Positions 1 through 7,986 of a DNA stretch of 26,352 bases are shown piece by piece. Origin of the DNA: DATFEN01 sp035691285 (lineage in GTDB: Bacteria; Acidobacteriota; Vicinamibacteria; Fen-336); NCBI GenBank assembly GCA_035691285.1, contig DASSJI010000052.1, positions 1 to 26,352 of the forward strand. The letters are read 5' to 3'. The notes below the pieces were generated by a model, which did not search any database, was not told the DNA's origin, and was given only the letters and a program-made list of their open reading frames with translations. Made by a program: the position numbers and the translations under genes. Positions within the stretch are counted from its first letter, which is position 1. Each line of letters begins with the position of its first letter.

Positions 1-1968
1 ACGAGCTTCTGGCCCGAGGAGGCGCGCTACGTGATGCCGTGCCATGACGACCTCGCCGACAAGGTCACGAGCGAGATGCGGCTCGGCCTGCCGCGGGGCT
101 GGCGGGCGATGGCCAATGGCGTGCTCGTCGAGTCGAGGGATGAAGCCGGGATGCGGGTCGTGCACTACCGTCTGGACCAGCCGCACTCGCCCTACCTGAT
201 CGCATTCGTGGCCGGGGAGTACGAGGAGGTCGCCGCGGGCTCGACGGGCGTGCCGATCTCGCTCTTCGTCTATCGGGGGCGGGGCGAGGACGGCCGCCGG
301 AGCTTCGCCCGCGCCTCCGAGATGCTGGCGTTCCTCGCGGAGACGACGGGCCATCCGTACCCGTGGCCCAAGCTCGCCCTGTCCGTGGCCGCCGACTTCG
401 TGCACGGCGCCATGGAGAACGTGTCCGCGATCACCTTCTCGGACCGCCATCTCCTCGACGCCCGAGCGCGGCTCGACAGCTCCGCCGACGAGGTGCTGGC
501 CCACGAGCTCTCGCACCAGTGGTGGGGCGACCTCGTGACGCCCGCCTCGTGGAACGACGTGTGGCTCTCGGAGGGCCTCGCCACGTACTTCACCGACCTC
601 TGGATCGAGCGCGACCAGGGCGCCGATGCCGCGGCCTGGAGGCGGCTCGAGCACGGCGAGGCGTGGAGGGCCGTGGACCTGCCGGCGCGGCGACGCGCCG
701 TCGTGCCGGACGGGAGCGTGGAGCCCTGGTCGCTCCTCGACGCGAACGTGTACGCTCGACCCGCCCTCGTCCTCGCCCAACTCCGGGTCCTCGTGGGAGA
801 GGGCGCCTTCTGGAACGGGCTCCGCACCTTCCTGGGGCGTCACGCGCTCGGCAGCGCCGGCACCGCCGACTTCGAGTGGGCGTTGACCGCCGCCGCGGGC
901 CGTGAGCTGGGCTGGTTCTTCGAGCAGTGGCTCCGGCGGCCCGAGCGGCCGTCCCTTCGTGTCGCGTGGCGCTGGGACGCCGAGGCCGCACGCGTCTCGC
1001 TCTCGGTGCGGCAGGAGCCCCCGGCCTTCGTCCTGCCCGTGGAGGTGAGGCTGATCGGAAGGGCGGGGGCGCGGGTCCGGAGGATCTTCGTCGAGCGCGC
1101 GACGCAGGACTTCTCGATCCCGGCGGACGAGGAGCCGCTGTCGGTCTCCCTCGACGCGCTCACCCATGCCGTGGCCGCGGTCGACATGCCGCGGCCGGCG
1201 GCGGAGCTGGCCGTCGACCTGACGCGCGGCGCCACCGCCGCGGACCGCGCCCTCGCGGCCCGCGCCCTGGCCGCCGGGCCGCGGACCGAATCCGTGCCCG
1301 TCCTGGCCTCGGCGCTCCGCGCGGACGGCTTCTGGGGCGTGCGCGCGGAAGCCGCCCGCGCCCTGGGCCGCCTGGGCGGCGCTGACAGCCAGGAGGCCCT
1401 CGCCGGGGCCTGGCGCGACGCGGATCCCCGCGTGCGTGCGGAGGCGGCGGAGGCGTTCGCTGCGATCGGAGGTGCTTCGGCCGCGGGCGCCCTCCAGGAC
1501 CTCCTGCGAAGCGATTCGAGCGACCGCGTGACGGGGGCGGCCTTGCGCGGCCTGGGCGCCTCGCGCGGGGCGGGAGCCTGGGAGACCCTGGCCGCCGCGC
1601 TCGGCCGAGTCTCGGCGCCCTCCCGGATCCAGACCGCCGCCCTCCAGGGCCTGGCCGCCCTCGGGGACACGCGCGCGGTTCCACTGCTCCTCGAGCATTC
1701 CTCGCCCGGGCGAGACCCGCAGCTGCGCCGTGAGGCAGTCGACGCTCTCGCCCGGCTGGGACGCGGCCAGGGCGTCGTCGCCTCGCGGCTCCTTCGGCTG
1801 CTCTCGGACACGGACGGAAGCGTCCGGGTCGCCGCGGCCAAGGCCCTCGCTCGGCTGGGCGACCCCGCTGTGCGCGACGCCCTCCGGGCGGCGGCCGCCG
1901 CCGAGGATCATCCGGGGCATCGCCGCGACCTCGAGGCGGCGCTGGAGGAGCTGCAGGGCCCTCCGTGA
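1..1968 (+). CDS. M1 family zinc aminopeptidase with C-terminal HEAT repeats (5' end outside window)
   Basis: Metallopeptidase that would remove N-terminal residues from peptides. The frame is open from base 1 (first residues TSFWPEEARYVMPCHDD), so the true start lies upstream and the GTG at 31 is internal. The exopeptidase motif GAMEN is at 406-420. The zinc site HELSH begins at 502 and is followed after the usual spacing by the third ligand in NDVWLSEG. From about base 1210 to the stop the protein is built of alanine/leucine-rich helical pairs of about 30 residues (for example VRAEAARALGRLG, VRVAAAKALARLGDP), typical of HEAT/PBS-lyase-like repeats. These replace the large helical C-domain of classical M1 enzymes. 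M1-HEAT fusions are known in bacteria; the substrate is not predictable. The next gene starts 32 bases downstream on the same strand. Confidence 0.93.
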   Translation, partial: TSFWPEEARYVMPCHDDLADKVTSEMRLGLPRGWRAMANGVLVESRDEAGMRVVHYRLDQPHSPYLIAFVAGEYEEVAAGSTGVPISLFVYRGRGEDGRRSFARASEMLAFLAETTGHPYPWPKLALSVAADFVHGAMENVSAITFSDRHLLDARARLDSSADEVLAHELSHQWWGDLVTPASWNDVWLSEGLATYFTDLWIERDQGADAAAWRRLEHGEAWRAVDLPARRRAVVPDGSVEPWSLLDANVYARPALVLAQLRVLVGEGAFWNGLRTFLGRHALGSAGTADFEWALTAAAGRELGWFFEQWLRRPERPSLRVAWRWDAEAARVSLSVRQEPPAFVLPVEVRLIGRAGARVRRIFVERATQDFSIPADEEPLSVSLDALTHAVAAVDMPRPAAELAVDLTRGATAADRALAARALAAGPRTESVPVLASALRADGFWGVRAEAARALGRLGGADSQEALAGAWRDADPRVRAEAAEAFAAIGGASAAGALQDLLRSDSSDRVTGAALRGLGASRGAGAWETLAAALGRVSAPSRIQTAALQGLAALGDTRAVPLLLEHSSPGRDPQLRREAVDALARLGRGQGVVASRLLRLLSDTDGSVRVAAAKALARLGDPAVRDALRAAAAAEDHPGHRRDLEAALEELQGPP

Positions 1969-1988
1969 AACGCCTGGCCGGCCTCGTG

Positions 1989-1994
1989 TAACCT
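1989..1994 (+). promoter_or_regulatory. possible -10 element (TAACCT) of the xdhC-like gene
   Basis: A TANNNT hexamer ends 6 bases before the ATG at 2001. This spacing would place transcription initiation at or next to the start codon, giving a leaderless message. No Shine-Dalgarno motif is visible in the same gap. No matching -35 box was seen, so this is a weak call based on spacing and on similar arrangements elsewhere in the window. Confidence 0.3.
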
Positions 1995-2000
1995 CGGTCC

Positions 2001-3020
2001 ATGCGCGACGTGGTCGAGGACGTCGACCGCTGGCGGGCAAGCGGCGAGAAGGTCGCCCTGGCCACGGTGGTCTCGAGCTGGGGCTCGGCGCCACGCCGGG
2101 CGGGGGCCAAGATGGCCGTCAGCGCTGGCGGCGGCCTCAGCGGCTCGGTGAGCGGCGGCTGCGTCGAGGGCGCCGTCGCGGCCGAGGCGCGGGCCGCCAT
2201 CGCGGACGGACGGCCGCGGCTGCTCCACTTCGGCGTTGCGGACGAGACCGCCTGGTCCGTGGGCCTCGCCTGCGGCGGCAAGATCGACGTCTTCGTCGCT
2301 CCGCTGGACGACGCGCTCTACGGCGCGCAGCGCGAGGCGCTCCGGGAAGACCGCGCCGTCGCGACAGCCACCGTCATCGACGGGGAGGGCCTCGGCCGAG
2401 CGGCGCTGATCGAACCCTCGGGACGGACCCTCGGCTCCCTGGGCGGCGCGGTCGAAGGCGCGGCGCGCGAGGCCGCCCTGGACGCCGTCCGCGCCGGCGA
2501 GTGCCGCCGACAGCGCATCGGAGCGGTCGAGCTGTTCTTCGAGCCGCTCCTGCCGCCGCCCACGCTGGTGATCGTCGGCGGCGTCCACGTCGCCGTGGCT
2601 CTCGTGGCCCTGGCCAGGACCCTCGGCTACCGCACCGTGGTCGTCGATCCGCGGCGCGCCTTCGGCAGCGCGGAGCGCTTCGCCCATGCCGATCGGCTCC
2701 TGGACGCCTGGCCCGACGAGGCGCTGGGCTCCATCGCCATCTCGCCCTCGACCGCCGTCGCCGTCCTGTCCCACGACCCGAAGCTCGACGATCCGGCGCT
2801 CCTCGTCGCGCTGCGCAGTCCGGCCTTCTACGTCGGCGCGCTCGGAAGCACGAAAACCCAGGCGAAGCGCCGCGCGCGGCTCCAGGAGGCCGGCCTCGGC
2901 GAGGTCGAGCTCGGGCGTCTCCACGCGCCGATCGGCCTTCCCCTCGGCGGCCGCGCACCCGAGGAGATCGCGCTGGCGGTGATGGCGCAGATCGTTTCCG
3001 CGCGCCACGGGAGGTCCTGA
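2001..3020 (+). CDS. XdhC/CoxI family molybdenum-hydroxylase maturation protein
   Basis: XdhC-type proteins bind molybdenum cofactor and promote its sulfuration and insertion into xanthine-dehydrogenase-family enzymes. The N-terminal XdhC_CoxI domain carries TVVSSWGSAPRRAGAKM and the family signature GSVSGGCVEGAV. The C-terminal Rossmann-like XdhC domain starts near residue 188 with LVIVGGVHVAVALV and continues with YVGALGSTKTQAKR and HAPIGLPLGGRAPEEIA. The 339-residue length is normal. No molybdenum hydroxylase subunit (large MoCo, FAD or 2Fe-2S) lies beside it, which is unusual because xdhC normally travels with its client. The client enzyme must be encoded elsewhere, or this copy has another role. 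The gene converges on rseP, with 19 bases between the stops. Confidence 0.88.
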   Translation: MRDVVEDVDRWRASGEKVALATVVSSWGSAPRRAGAKMAVSAGGGLSGSVSGGCVEGAVAAEARAAIADGRPRLLHFGVADETAWSVGLACGGKIDVFVAPLDDALYGAQREALREDRAVATATVIDGEGLGRAALIEPSGRTLGSLGGAVEGAAREAALDAVRAGECRRQRIGAVELFFEPLLPPPTLVIVGGVHVAVALVALARTLGYRTVVVDPRRAFGSAERFAHADRLLDAWPDEALGSIAISPSTAVAVLSHDPKLDDPALLVALRSPAFYVGALGSTKTQAKRRARLQEAGLGEVELGRLHAPIGLPLGGRAPEEIALAVMAQIVSARHGRS

Positions 3021-3039
3021 TGATCGGGCGAGACCGACG

Positions 3040-4362
3040 CTACGGCAGGTATTTCGACAGCCAGCTGGTCTTGCTGAGGTCCGAGTAGAGCACGAGGCCG
3101 ATCAGGAGGAAGAGCGCCATCGCGCCGGCGTTCATGATCCAGGTCTTCACCTCGATGCTGAAGTCCCGGCGCACCACGCCCTCGCCGAGCAGGATCGCCA
3201 GGTGGCCCCCGTCCAGGGGCGGCAGCGGGAAGAGGTTCATGATCCCGACCTGGAGGCTGATCACCGCCACGAGGTAGCAGAGCGCGCCGAACCCTCCGCG
3301 GGCGGCGTCGCCCGAGGCCTTCGCGATGCCGAGGGGCCCCATCATCGTCTTGGGCGAGATCTGCCGCTTCAGCAGCCGGCCGAGGATCTCGAAGGTCTGC
3401 TTCGTCATCCCCCAGCTCCAGCGGGCCGCCTCGCGCACCGCCGGAGCGAGGCCCAGCTTCTTCGAGATCGTCTTCGGACCCACGCCGATGCGCGGCCCCT
3501 CGCCCTTGTCGACCGGCGTCACGCTCAGCTCGCTGACCTCGCCGGCCCTCCAGATCGTCAGGACCAGCGGCTTCCCGGCGGCCGAGGCCACGAGCGGCGG
3601 GATCTCCAGGAACGAGCGGATCGGCGTGTCGCCGATCCTCAGGATCGCGTCGTCGGGCTTCAAGCCGGCGGCCTCGGCCGGGAAGCCTGCCTGGATCGCG
3701 CCCAGCCGGACGAGGGGGTAGACGCCGATCGTCCCAACCTTCTCGACGCCGTCCGCGCCTGCCTTGACCACGACGCTCCGCTCCTCGGCGCCGCGCCGCA
3801 CGCGCAGGTCGATCGTGGCCTCGGGACGGATCAGGATCGCGTACTGGGCGTCCTCCCAGCTCCTCTGGGGCTTGCCGTCGATGGCGACGATCTCGTCGCC
3901 GGGCTGCAGGCCCGCCTGCTGGGCGGGCGAGCCGGCGTCGACGGCCCCGACGATCGGCCGGTCGAAGAGGCTGGCGTCCACCTGGAACCCGACCATGTAG
4001 AGCCCGGTGAGGACCGCGATCGTGAGCACGCCGTTCGCGAACGGCCCCGCCACGTAGACCAGGAAGCGCTGCCAGCGCGGGCGCGCCGTGAAGTCGCGCC
4101 CGTCCCCCAGGCCGCTCGTGTCCTCGGACAGCCGATCGTCGGGCTCCCCCTCGAGCTTGACGTAGCCGCCGAGCGGGATGGCGGACAGCCGGCAATCGGT
4201 GTCTCCCCACCTGAACCCCAGGAGGCGTTTGCCGAAGCCGAAGGAGAACACGAACACCCGCATTCCGAAGGCCTTCGCAGTGATGAAGTGACCGAACTCA
4301 TGGAAGAAGATCATCACGCCGAGGACGAGGATGAACGACGCGATGTTGGTGAGGATGTCCAT
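3040..4362 (-). CDS. rseP: RseP-type site-2 intramembrane zinc metalloprotease
   Basis: Inner-membrane protease that cleaves anti-sigma factors or remnant signal peptides within the bilayer. The first membrane helix contains the zinc motif HEFGH at residues 21-25. Residues AIPLGGYVKLEGE follow near 61-73. Two PDZ domains are visible: one at about residues 137-200 (GSPAQQAGLQPGDEIVAIDG) and one at about 220-290 (GFPAEAAGLKPDDAILRIGD). The third zinc ligand region, NLFPLPPLDGGHL, lies near residue 390, and further hydrophobic helices end the protein. At 440 residues with two PDZ domains it matches proteobacterial RseP rather than the shorter SpoIVFB type. It is the last gene of the pyrE-truA-uppS-cdsA-dxr-rseP operon, 12 bases after the dxr stop, with CTGGAG as a ribosome-binding site. 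No rseA-like anti-sigma factor is present in the window. Confidence 0.95.
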   Translation of the reverse strand: MDILTNIASFILVLGVMIFFHEFGHFITAKAFGMRVFVFSFGFGKRLLGFRWGDTDCRLSAIPLGGYVKLEGEPDDRLSEDTSGLGDGRDFTARPRWQRFLVYVAGPFANGVLTIAVLTGLYMVGFQVDASLFDRPIVGAVDAGSPAQQAGLQPGDEIVAIDGKPQRSWEDAQYAILIRPEATIDLRVRRGAEERSVVVKAGADGVEKVGTIGVYPLVRLGAIQAGFPAEAAGLKPDDAILRIGDTPIRSFLEIPPLVASAAGKPLVLTIWRAGEVSELSVTPVDKGEGPRIGVGPKTISKKLGLAPAVREAARWSWGMTKQTFEILGRLLKRQISPKTMMGPLGIAKASGDAARGGFGALCYLVAVISLQVGIMNLFPLPPLDGGHLAILLGEGVVRRDFSIEVKTWIMNAGAMALFLLIGLVLYSDLSKTSWLSKYLP

Positions 4363-4374
4363 GCGGCTCCAGGG

Positions 4375-5550
4375 TTACGAGGCGGCCCGCGCGGCCGCGT
4401 GGCGTTCGAGGATCGTGCGGCTCGTGGACCGGGCCCACCCGTCCGCCTCGAGGACGTGCTCGAGGGACCGAAGCGGCTGCGCGTCGTGGGCGTCCATCAC
4501 TTCGGAGATCGTCTCGGGAATGGCCGGGAAGGGGATGCGGCCGGACAGGAAGACGGCGACGGCTTCTTCGTTCGCGGCGTTCAGGACCGCGGGGAGCGTG
4601 CCACCGCCCTCCAGGGCGCGGTACGCCAGCCGGACGCTCGGAAAGCGCTCGTGGTCGGGGGCCTCGAAGTCGAGGCGCAGGCCCTTGGTGAAGTCGATCC
4701 CGGGGATGGCCGCGTCCCAGCGCTCGGGGTGGGACAGCGCGTACTGGATCGGCAGGCGCATGTCGGTGACGCCGAGCTGCGCGAGCACCGTCCCGTCCAC
4801 GAACTCCACCATCGAGTGCACGACCGACTGGGGATGGACGAGCACTTCGACCCGGCTCGCCGGCACCCCGAACAGCCAGCGCGCCTCGATCACCTCGAGG
4901 CCCTTGTTCATCAGCGTGGCCGAGTCGATGGTGATCTTGCGCCCCATGTTCCAGGTCGGATGGTTCAAGGCCTCGGTCGGAGTGATCTCGGCAAACGTGG
5001 CTTTCGGCCGGCTGCGGAACGGACCGCCCGAGGCGGTGAGCACGAGGCGGCGCACCTCCTCCGGCGCGCGCCCGTCGAGGCACTGGTGGAGCGCGCAGTG
5101 CTCGCTGTCGATGGGCAGCAGGCGGGCTCCCGTGGCCCTGGCCATGGCGACCATCAGCTCGCCGGCCATCACCAGGGTCTCCTTGTTGGCGAGGGCGACG
5201 TCCTTGCCCGCCTCGAGGGCCCGATAGGTGGGCACGAGGCCCACCGCGCCGACTGCCGACGCCACCACCAGGCGCGCGTCGGGATGGGTCGCCACCTCCA
5301 CCATGCCGGCCTCGCCCACGGCGACGCGCGTCCCGTCGGAGCCGGCCTCCCCGCGCAGCGCCTCGCGCGCCTCGCGCGTCGCGACCGACACGATTTGCGG
5401 CCGGTGGCGGGCGATCTGGCGCGCCAGCTCCGTGACGTTCGTGCCGCCGGACAGGCCGACGATCCGAAAGCGGTCGGGGAAGGCTTCCACGACTCGCAGG
5501 ACGTTCGTCCCGACCGAGCCCGTGGAGCCCAGGATGGAAAGGCCCTTCAT
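4375..5550 (-). CDS. dxr: 1-deoxy-D-xylulose 5-phosphate reductoisomerase
   Basis: Second enzyme of the MEP isoprenoid pathway: rearranges and reduces DXP to 2-C-methyl-D-erythritol 4-phosphate with NADPH and a divalent metal. The N-terminus MKGLSILGSTGSVG holds the NADPH-binding glycine loop. ANKETLVMAGE, LPIDSEHCALHQCL (metal and substrate acidic residues), TASGGPF and MNKGLEVIEARWLF are the diagnostic catalytic blocks. The ATG at 5550 is chosen because it immediately precedes the nucleotide-binding strand. The frame stays open far upstream, but that extension is antisense-of-frame sequence inside cdsA. The product is 391 residues, the usual size. It sits between cdsA and rseP, the conserved order in many Gram-negative bacteria. 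A strong hairpin lies in the 35-base gap upstream. Confidence 0.97.
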   Translation of the reverse strand: MKGLSILGSTGSVGTNVLRVVEAFPDRFRIVGLSGGTNVTELARQIARHRPQIVSVATREAREALRGEAGSDGTRVAVGEAGMVEVATHPDARLVVASAVGAVGLVPTYRALEAGKDVALANKETLVMAGELMVAMARATGARLLPIDSEHCALHQCLDGRAPEEVRRLVLTASGGPFRSRPKATFAEITPTEALNHPTWNMGRKITIDSATLMNKGLEVIEARWLFGVPASRVEVLVHPQSVVHSMVEFVDGTVLAQLGVTDMRLPIQYALSHPERWDAAIPGIDFTKGLRLDFEAPDHERFPSVRLAYRALEGGGTLPAVLNAANEEAVAVFLSGRIPFPAIPETISEVMDAHDAQPLRSLEHVLEADGWARSTSRTILERHAAARAAS

Positions 5551-5562
5551 GCTCCAAGACGA

Positions 5563-5587
5563 GAACGGCCCCGTGACGGGGCCGTTC
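5563..5587 (-). terminator. GC-rich hairpin between cdsA and dxr
   Basis: A perfect 10-bp inverted repeat (GAACGGCCCC at 5563-5572, GGGGCCGTTC at 5578-5587) with a 5-base loop. The stem includes the first two bases of the cdsA stop codon (5586-5588). On the transcribed strand it is followed by TCTCGTCTTGGAGC rather than a clean U-tract, so it is not a textbook intrinsic terminator. It may instead be a partial terminator, an RNA-processing site or a 3'-end stabiliser that sets different levels of cdsA and dxr. Confidence 0.5.
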
Positions 5588-6416
5588 AGCGAACCACCGA
5601 GAAATAATAGTACAGAATCGGCGCGCCGAACAGGAGGCTGTCGAGCCGGTCGAGGGCGCCGCCGTGCCCCGGGAACAACGTTCCCGAATCCTTCACGCCG
5701 GCCCAGCGCTTGAGCAGGCTCTCGTCCAGGTCCCCCACGATGCCCATGGCCGCCACCAGTGCGCCGAGCGCCAGGGCATCGACGCTCGGCAGGCCCGGGA
5801 GGCCATACGCGCGCACGGCGAAGGCTCCGAGCACGCCACCGACGACGCCGGCGACCGCCCCCTCCACGGTCTTGCCGGGCGACACCGCGGGCGCCAGCCG
5901 GTGCCGGCCGACGGCGTGTCCCACGAAGAACGCCAGCGTGTCCGCGGCCATGACGATGGCGAGCAGCAGGACCACTCGCCATGGGCCGTCTGTCGACGGC
6001 GGAAGGACCAGGAGCGCCGCGATGGTCCCGCCCATGGCGCCCAGATAGGCCGCGCCCAGGAGCGTCAGGGCGGCGACGGGGATCGTGGCCTCGAGGGCCC
6101 GCCCCGGCCGGAGCGTGACGGTCAAGAGCAGGAGCGCCGCGAACGGCCAGAGCGGCGCTCCGGCCCAGCCGGGCATCGCGACGTCGAGGAACATCGCCGC
6201 GGCGAGGACGAGGCCGGTGCGCCGCATCGGCGGGAGCCCGCGCGCGGCGAGCAGCCCGAAGAACTCGACGAGGCCGGCCAGGAGAGCGAGGGCCACGAGC
6301 GCGACCCCCAGCCAGCGCGGCCCCAGGAAGAAGACGGCCAGGAGCGCCGGCAGGGCGACGGCGGCCGTCGCCACGCGGAACGCGAGGTTCCTCCCGAAGC
6401 CCGGGGGATAGCTCAA
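5586..6416 (-). CDS. cdsA: phosphatidate cytidylyltransferase (CDP-diglyceride synthase)
   Basis: Integral membrane enzyme that makes CDP-diacylglycerol from phosphatidic acid and CTP, the precursor of all major phospholipids. The protein is 276 residues of nearly continuous hydrophobic helices. It ends with the family signature: GDLDESLLKRWAGVKDSG followed by FPGHGGALDRLDSLLF, carrying the metal-binding acidic residues. The start is a TTG at 6416 that overlaps the uppS stop (TTGA), implying translational coupling. The order uppS-cdsA-dxr-rseP is widely conserved. A strong hairpin overlaps the stop codon. Confidence 0.96.
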   Translation of the reverse strand: MSYPPGFGRNLAFRVATAAVALPALLAVFFLGPRWLGVALVALALLAGLVEFFGLLAARGLPPMRRTGLVLAAAMFLDVAMPGWAGAPLWPFAALLLLTVTLRPGRALEATIPVAALTLLGAAYLGAMGGTIAALLVLPPSTDGPWRVVLLLAIVMAADTLAFFVGHAVGRHRLAPAVSPGKTVEGAVAGVVGGVLGAFAVRAYGLPGLPSVDALALGALVAAMGIVGDLDESLLKRWAGVKDSGTLFPGHGGALDRLDSLLFGAPILYYYFSVVR

Positions 6417-7195
6417 GCGGGGCTGATGCCGCCGTAGCGCCGCTCGCGCTTCTGGAAGTCCACGACGGCCTGCAGCAGGTGGCGGCGGCGGAAGTCCGGC
6501 CAGAGCACTTCGGTGACCCAGATCTCCGAGTAGGCGATCTGCCAGAGCAGGAAGTTCGAGACCCGCATCTCCCCGCTGGTGCGGATGAGCAGGTCGGGAT
6601 CCGGCTGCCCCGCCGTGTAGAGGTGCGCCGCGATCGTCGCCTCGTCGATCGGCTCGCCGGCGTGTCCGTTGCGGAGCGCGTCTGCGACCACACGGCGCAC
6701 GGCGTCGGTGATCTCGGCCCGGCCGCTGTAGTTGAGCGCTATGTTGAAGAGCAGGCCGGTGCAGCGGCGCGTGACATCCTCGCCACGGTCGAGCTCTCGC
6801 CGCACGTCCTCGGGCAGCTCCGGCGCGCGGCCGATGACCTGGAAGCGGATGTTGTTCTTGAGCAGCGTTTCGAGCTCGGCGCGCAGGTAGTGCTTGAGCA
6901 GGGCCATCAAGGTCCGGACCTCGGCCTTCGGCCGCTTCCAGTTCTCGACGGAGAAGGCGTAGAGGGTCAGCACTTCGAGGCCGAGACGGGCGGACGTCTC
7001 GACCACGTCGCGGACCGACGCGATGCCAGCGCGATGGCCCTCGACGCGCCGCTTGTGGCGCAGCTTCGCCCAGCGTCCGTTGCCGTCCATGATGATGGCG
7101 ACGTGGCGCGGCAGCCGGGCGAAGTCGATGGCGCGGAGGAGCTGCTGGTCCTCGGAGCCGGTCGGAACGACCTCGAGCAGGTCCTGGAATGACAT
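6413..7195 (-). CDS. uppS: isoprenyl transferase (undecaprenyl diphosphate synthase)
   Basis: Cis-prenyltransferase that condenses isopentenyl diphosphate units onto farnesyl diphosphate to give undecaprenyl diphosphate, the lipid carrier for peptidoglycan and O-antigen. Signatures in order: HVAIIMDGNGRWAK (catalytic Asp and P-loop), GHRAG, LTLYAFSVENWKRP, then RTSGEMRVSNFLLWQIAYSE and WPDF near the C-terminus. An N-terminal extension of about 28 residues precedes the first strand. The ATG at 7195 has a plausible GAAGG ribosome site. The product is 260 residues. It overlaps cdsA by 4 bases and follows truA by 19 bases in the same operon. Confidence 0.96.
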   Translation of the reverse strand: MSFQDLLEVVPTGSEDQQLLRAIDFARLPRHVAIIMDGNGRWAKLRHKRRVEGHRAGIASVRDVVETSARLGLEVLTLYAFSVENWKRPKAEVRTLMALLKHYLRAELETLLKNNIRFQVIGRAPELPEDVRRELDRGEDVTRRCTGLLFNIALNYSGRAEITDAVRRVVADALRNGHAGEPIDEATIAAHLYTAGQPDPDLLIRTSGEMRVSNFLLWQIAYSEIWVTEVLWPDFRRRHLLQAVVDFQKRERRYGGISPA

Positions 7196-7214
7196 CGCCT
7201 TCGGGCCGGAACGG

Positions 7215-7982
7215 CTATCGTATCACCGGGTCGTAATCCACACGGACGAGGGTGAGGCCTCGCGCCGCCGCAGGCGCCGGCCAGGCGCCGCGGTCTCGCG
7301 CGTCGAGCGCCCGCTTCAGCTCCGCGACGCTCAGGACGCCGCGGCCGGCGGCGACGAGGCCGCCCACCATGCTGCGCACCATCTTGCGCAGGTAGCCGTC
7401 CGCCTCGGTCTCGAAGACGAGCGTGTCGGTGGCGGGCGCCACGCTCTCCCAGATCACCTCGGCGCGGAAGACCGTCCGCGTCGTGGTCTTGACCGACGCG
7501 CCCGCCGACGCGAGCGAGGCGAAATCGTGACGCCCGACGAAGAGCTCCGCGGTCTCGGCCACCGCCCGGCGATCCAGGGCGGCCGGCACGTGGGCCGCGA
7601 AGGGACGGCGGGTCGGGAGCTGCACCGGCCCCGTGTCGAGAACGTACCGGTAGAACTTGGAGCGCGCGCTCCTGCGCGCGTGGAACCCCGCTGGCGCCTC
7701 GGCCGCCTCCAGGACCCGCACGTCCCTGGGCAGCAACGCGTTCAGGGCCCGGGTCAGGGCGGCAGGGGTCATCGCCCGCGGAAGGTCGAAGCAGGCCACC
7801 TGGCCGACCGCGTGAACGCCCGCGTCGGTGCGGCCTGCTCCCTGGACGGCGACGCGCGCGCCACCGGACAGGCGGCCGAGGGCCGCCTCGAGCTCGCCCT
7901 GGACCGTGCGCGCGCCCTCGAGCTGGCTCTGGAAGCCACGAAAGCCCGTGCCGTCGTAGGCCAGGGTGACACGCACGTGCAT
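7215..7982 (-). CDS. truA: tRNA pseudouridine(38-40) synthase
   Basis: Converts uridines 38-40 in tRNA anticodon arms to pseudouridine. The N-terminus MHVRVTLAYDGTGFRGFQSQ and the catalytic block GAGRTDAGVHAVGQVACFD (with the nucleophilic Asp) are diagnostic. FHARRSARSKFYRYVLDTG and GYLRKMVRSMVGGLVAAGRG are the other conserved TruA blocks. The product is 255 residues, the normal size. It starts 4 bases after the pyrE stop, so the two are presumably co-translated. Confidence 0.96.
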   Translation of the reverse strand: MHVRVTLAYDGTGFRGFQSQLEGARTVQGELEAALGRLSGGARVAVQGAGRTDAGVHAVGQVACFDLPRAMTPAALTRALNALLPRDVRVLEAAEAPAGFHARRSARSKFYRYVLDTGPVQLPTRRPFAAHVPAALDRRAVAETAELFVGRHDFASLASAGASVKTTTRTVFRAEVIWESVAPATDTLVFETEADGYLRKMVRSMVGGLVAAGRGVLSVAELKRALDARDRGAWPAPAAARGLTLVRVDYDPVIR

Positions 7983-7986
7983 CGCG

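Noticed and set aside
3202..5607. Very long plus-strand open frame (801 codons) opposite rseP and dxr
   Set aside because: It is antisense to two well-identified genes, has a composition driven by GC-rich codon shadowing, and resembles no family.
5551..6693. Upstream extension of the dxr reading frame
   Set aside because: The open frame continues through cdsA but lies in a different frame from CdsA and has no domain; Dxr clearly begins at the ATG at 5550.
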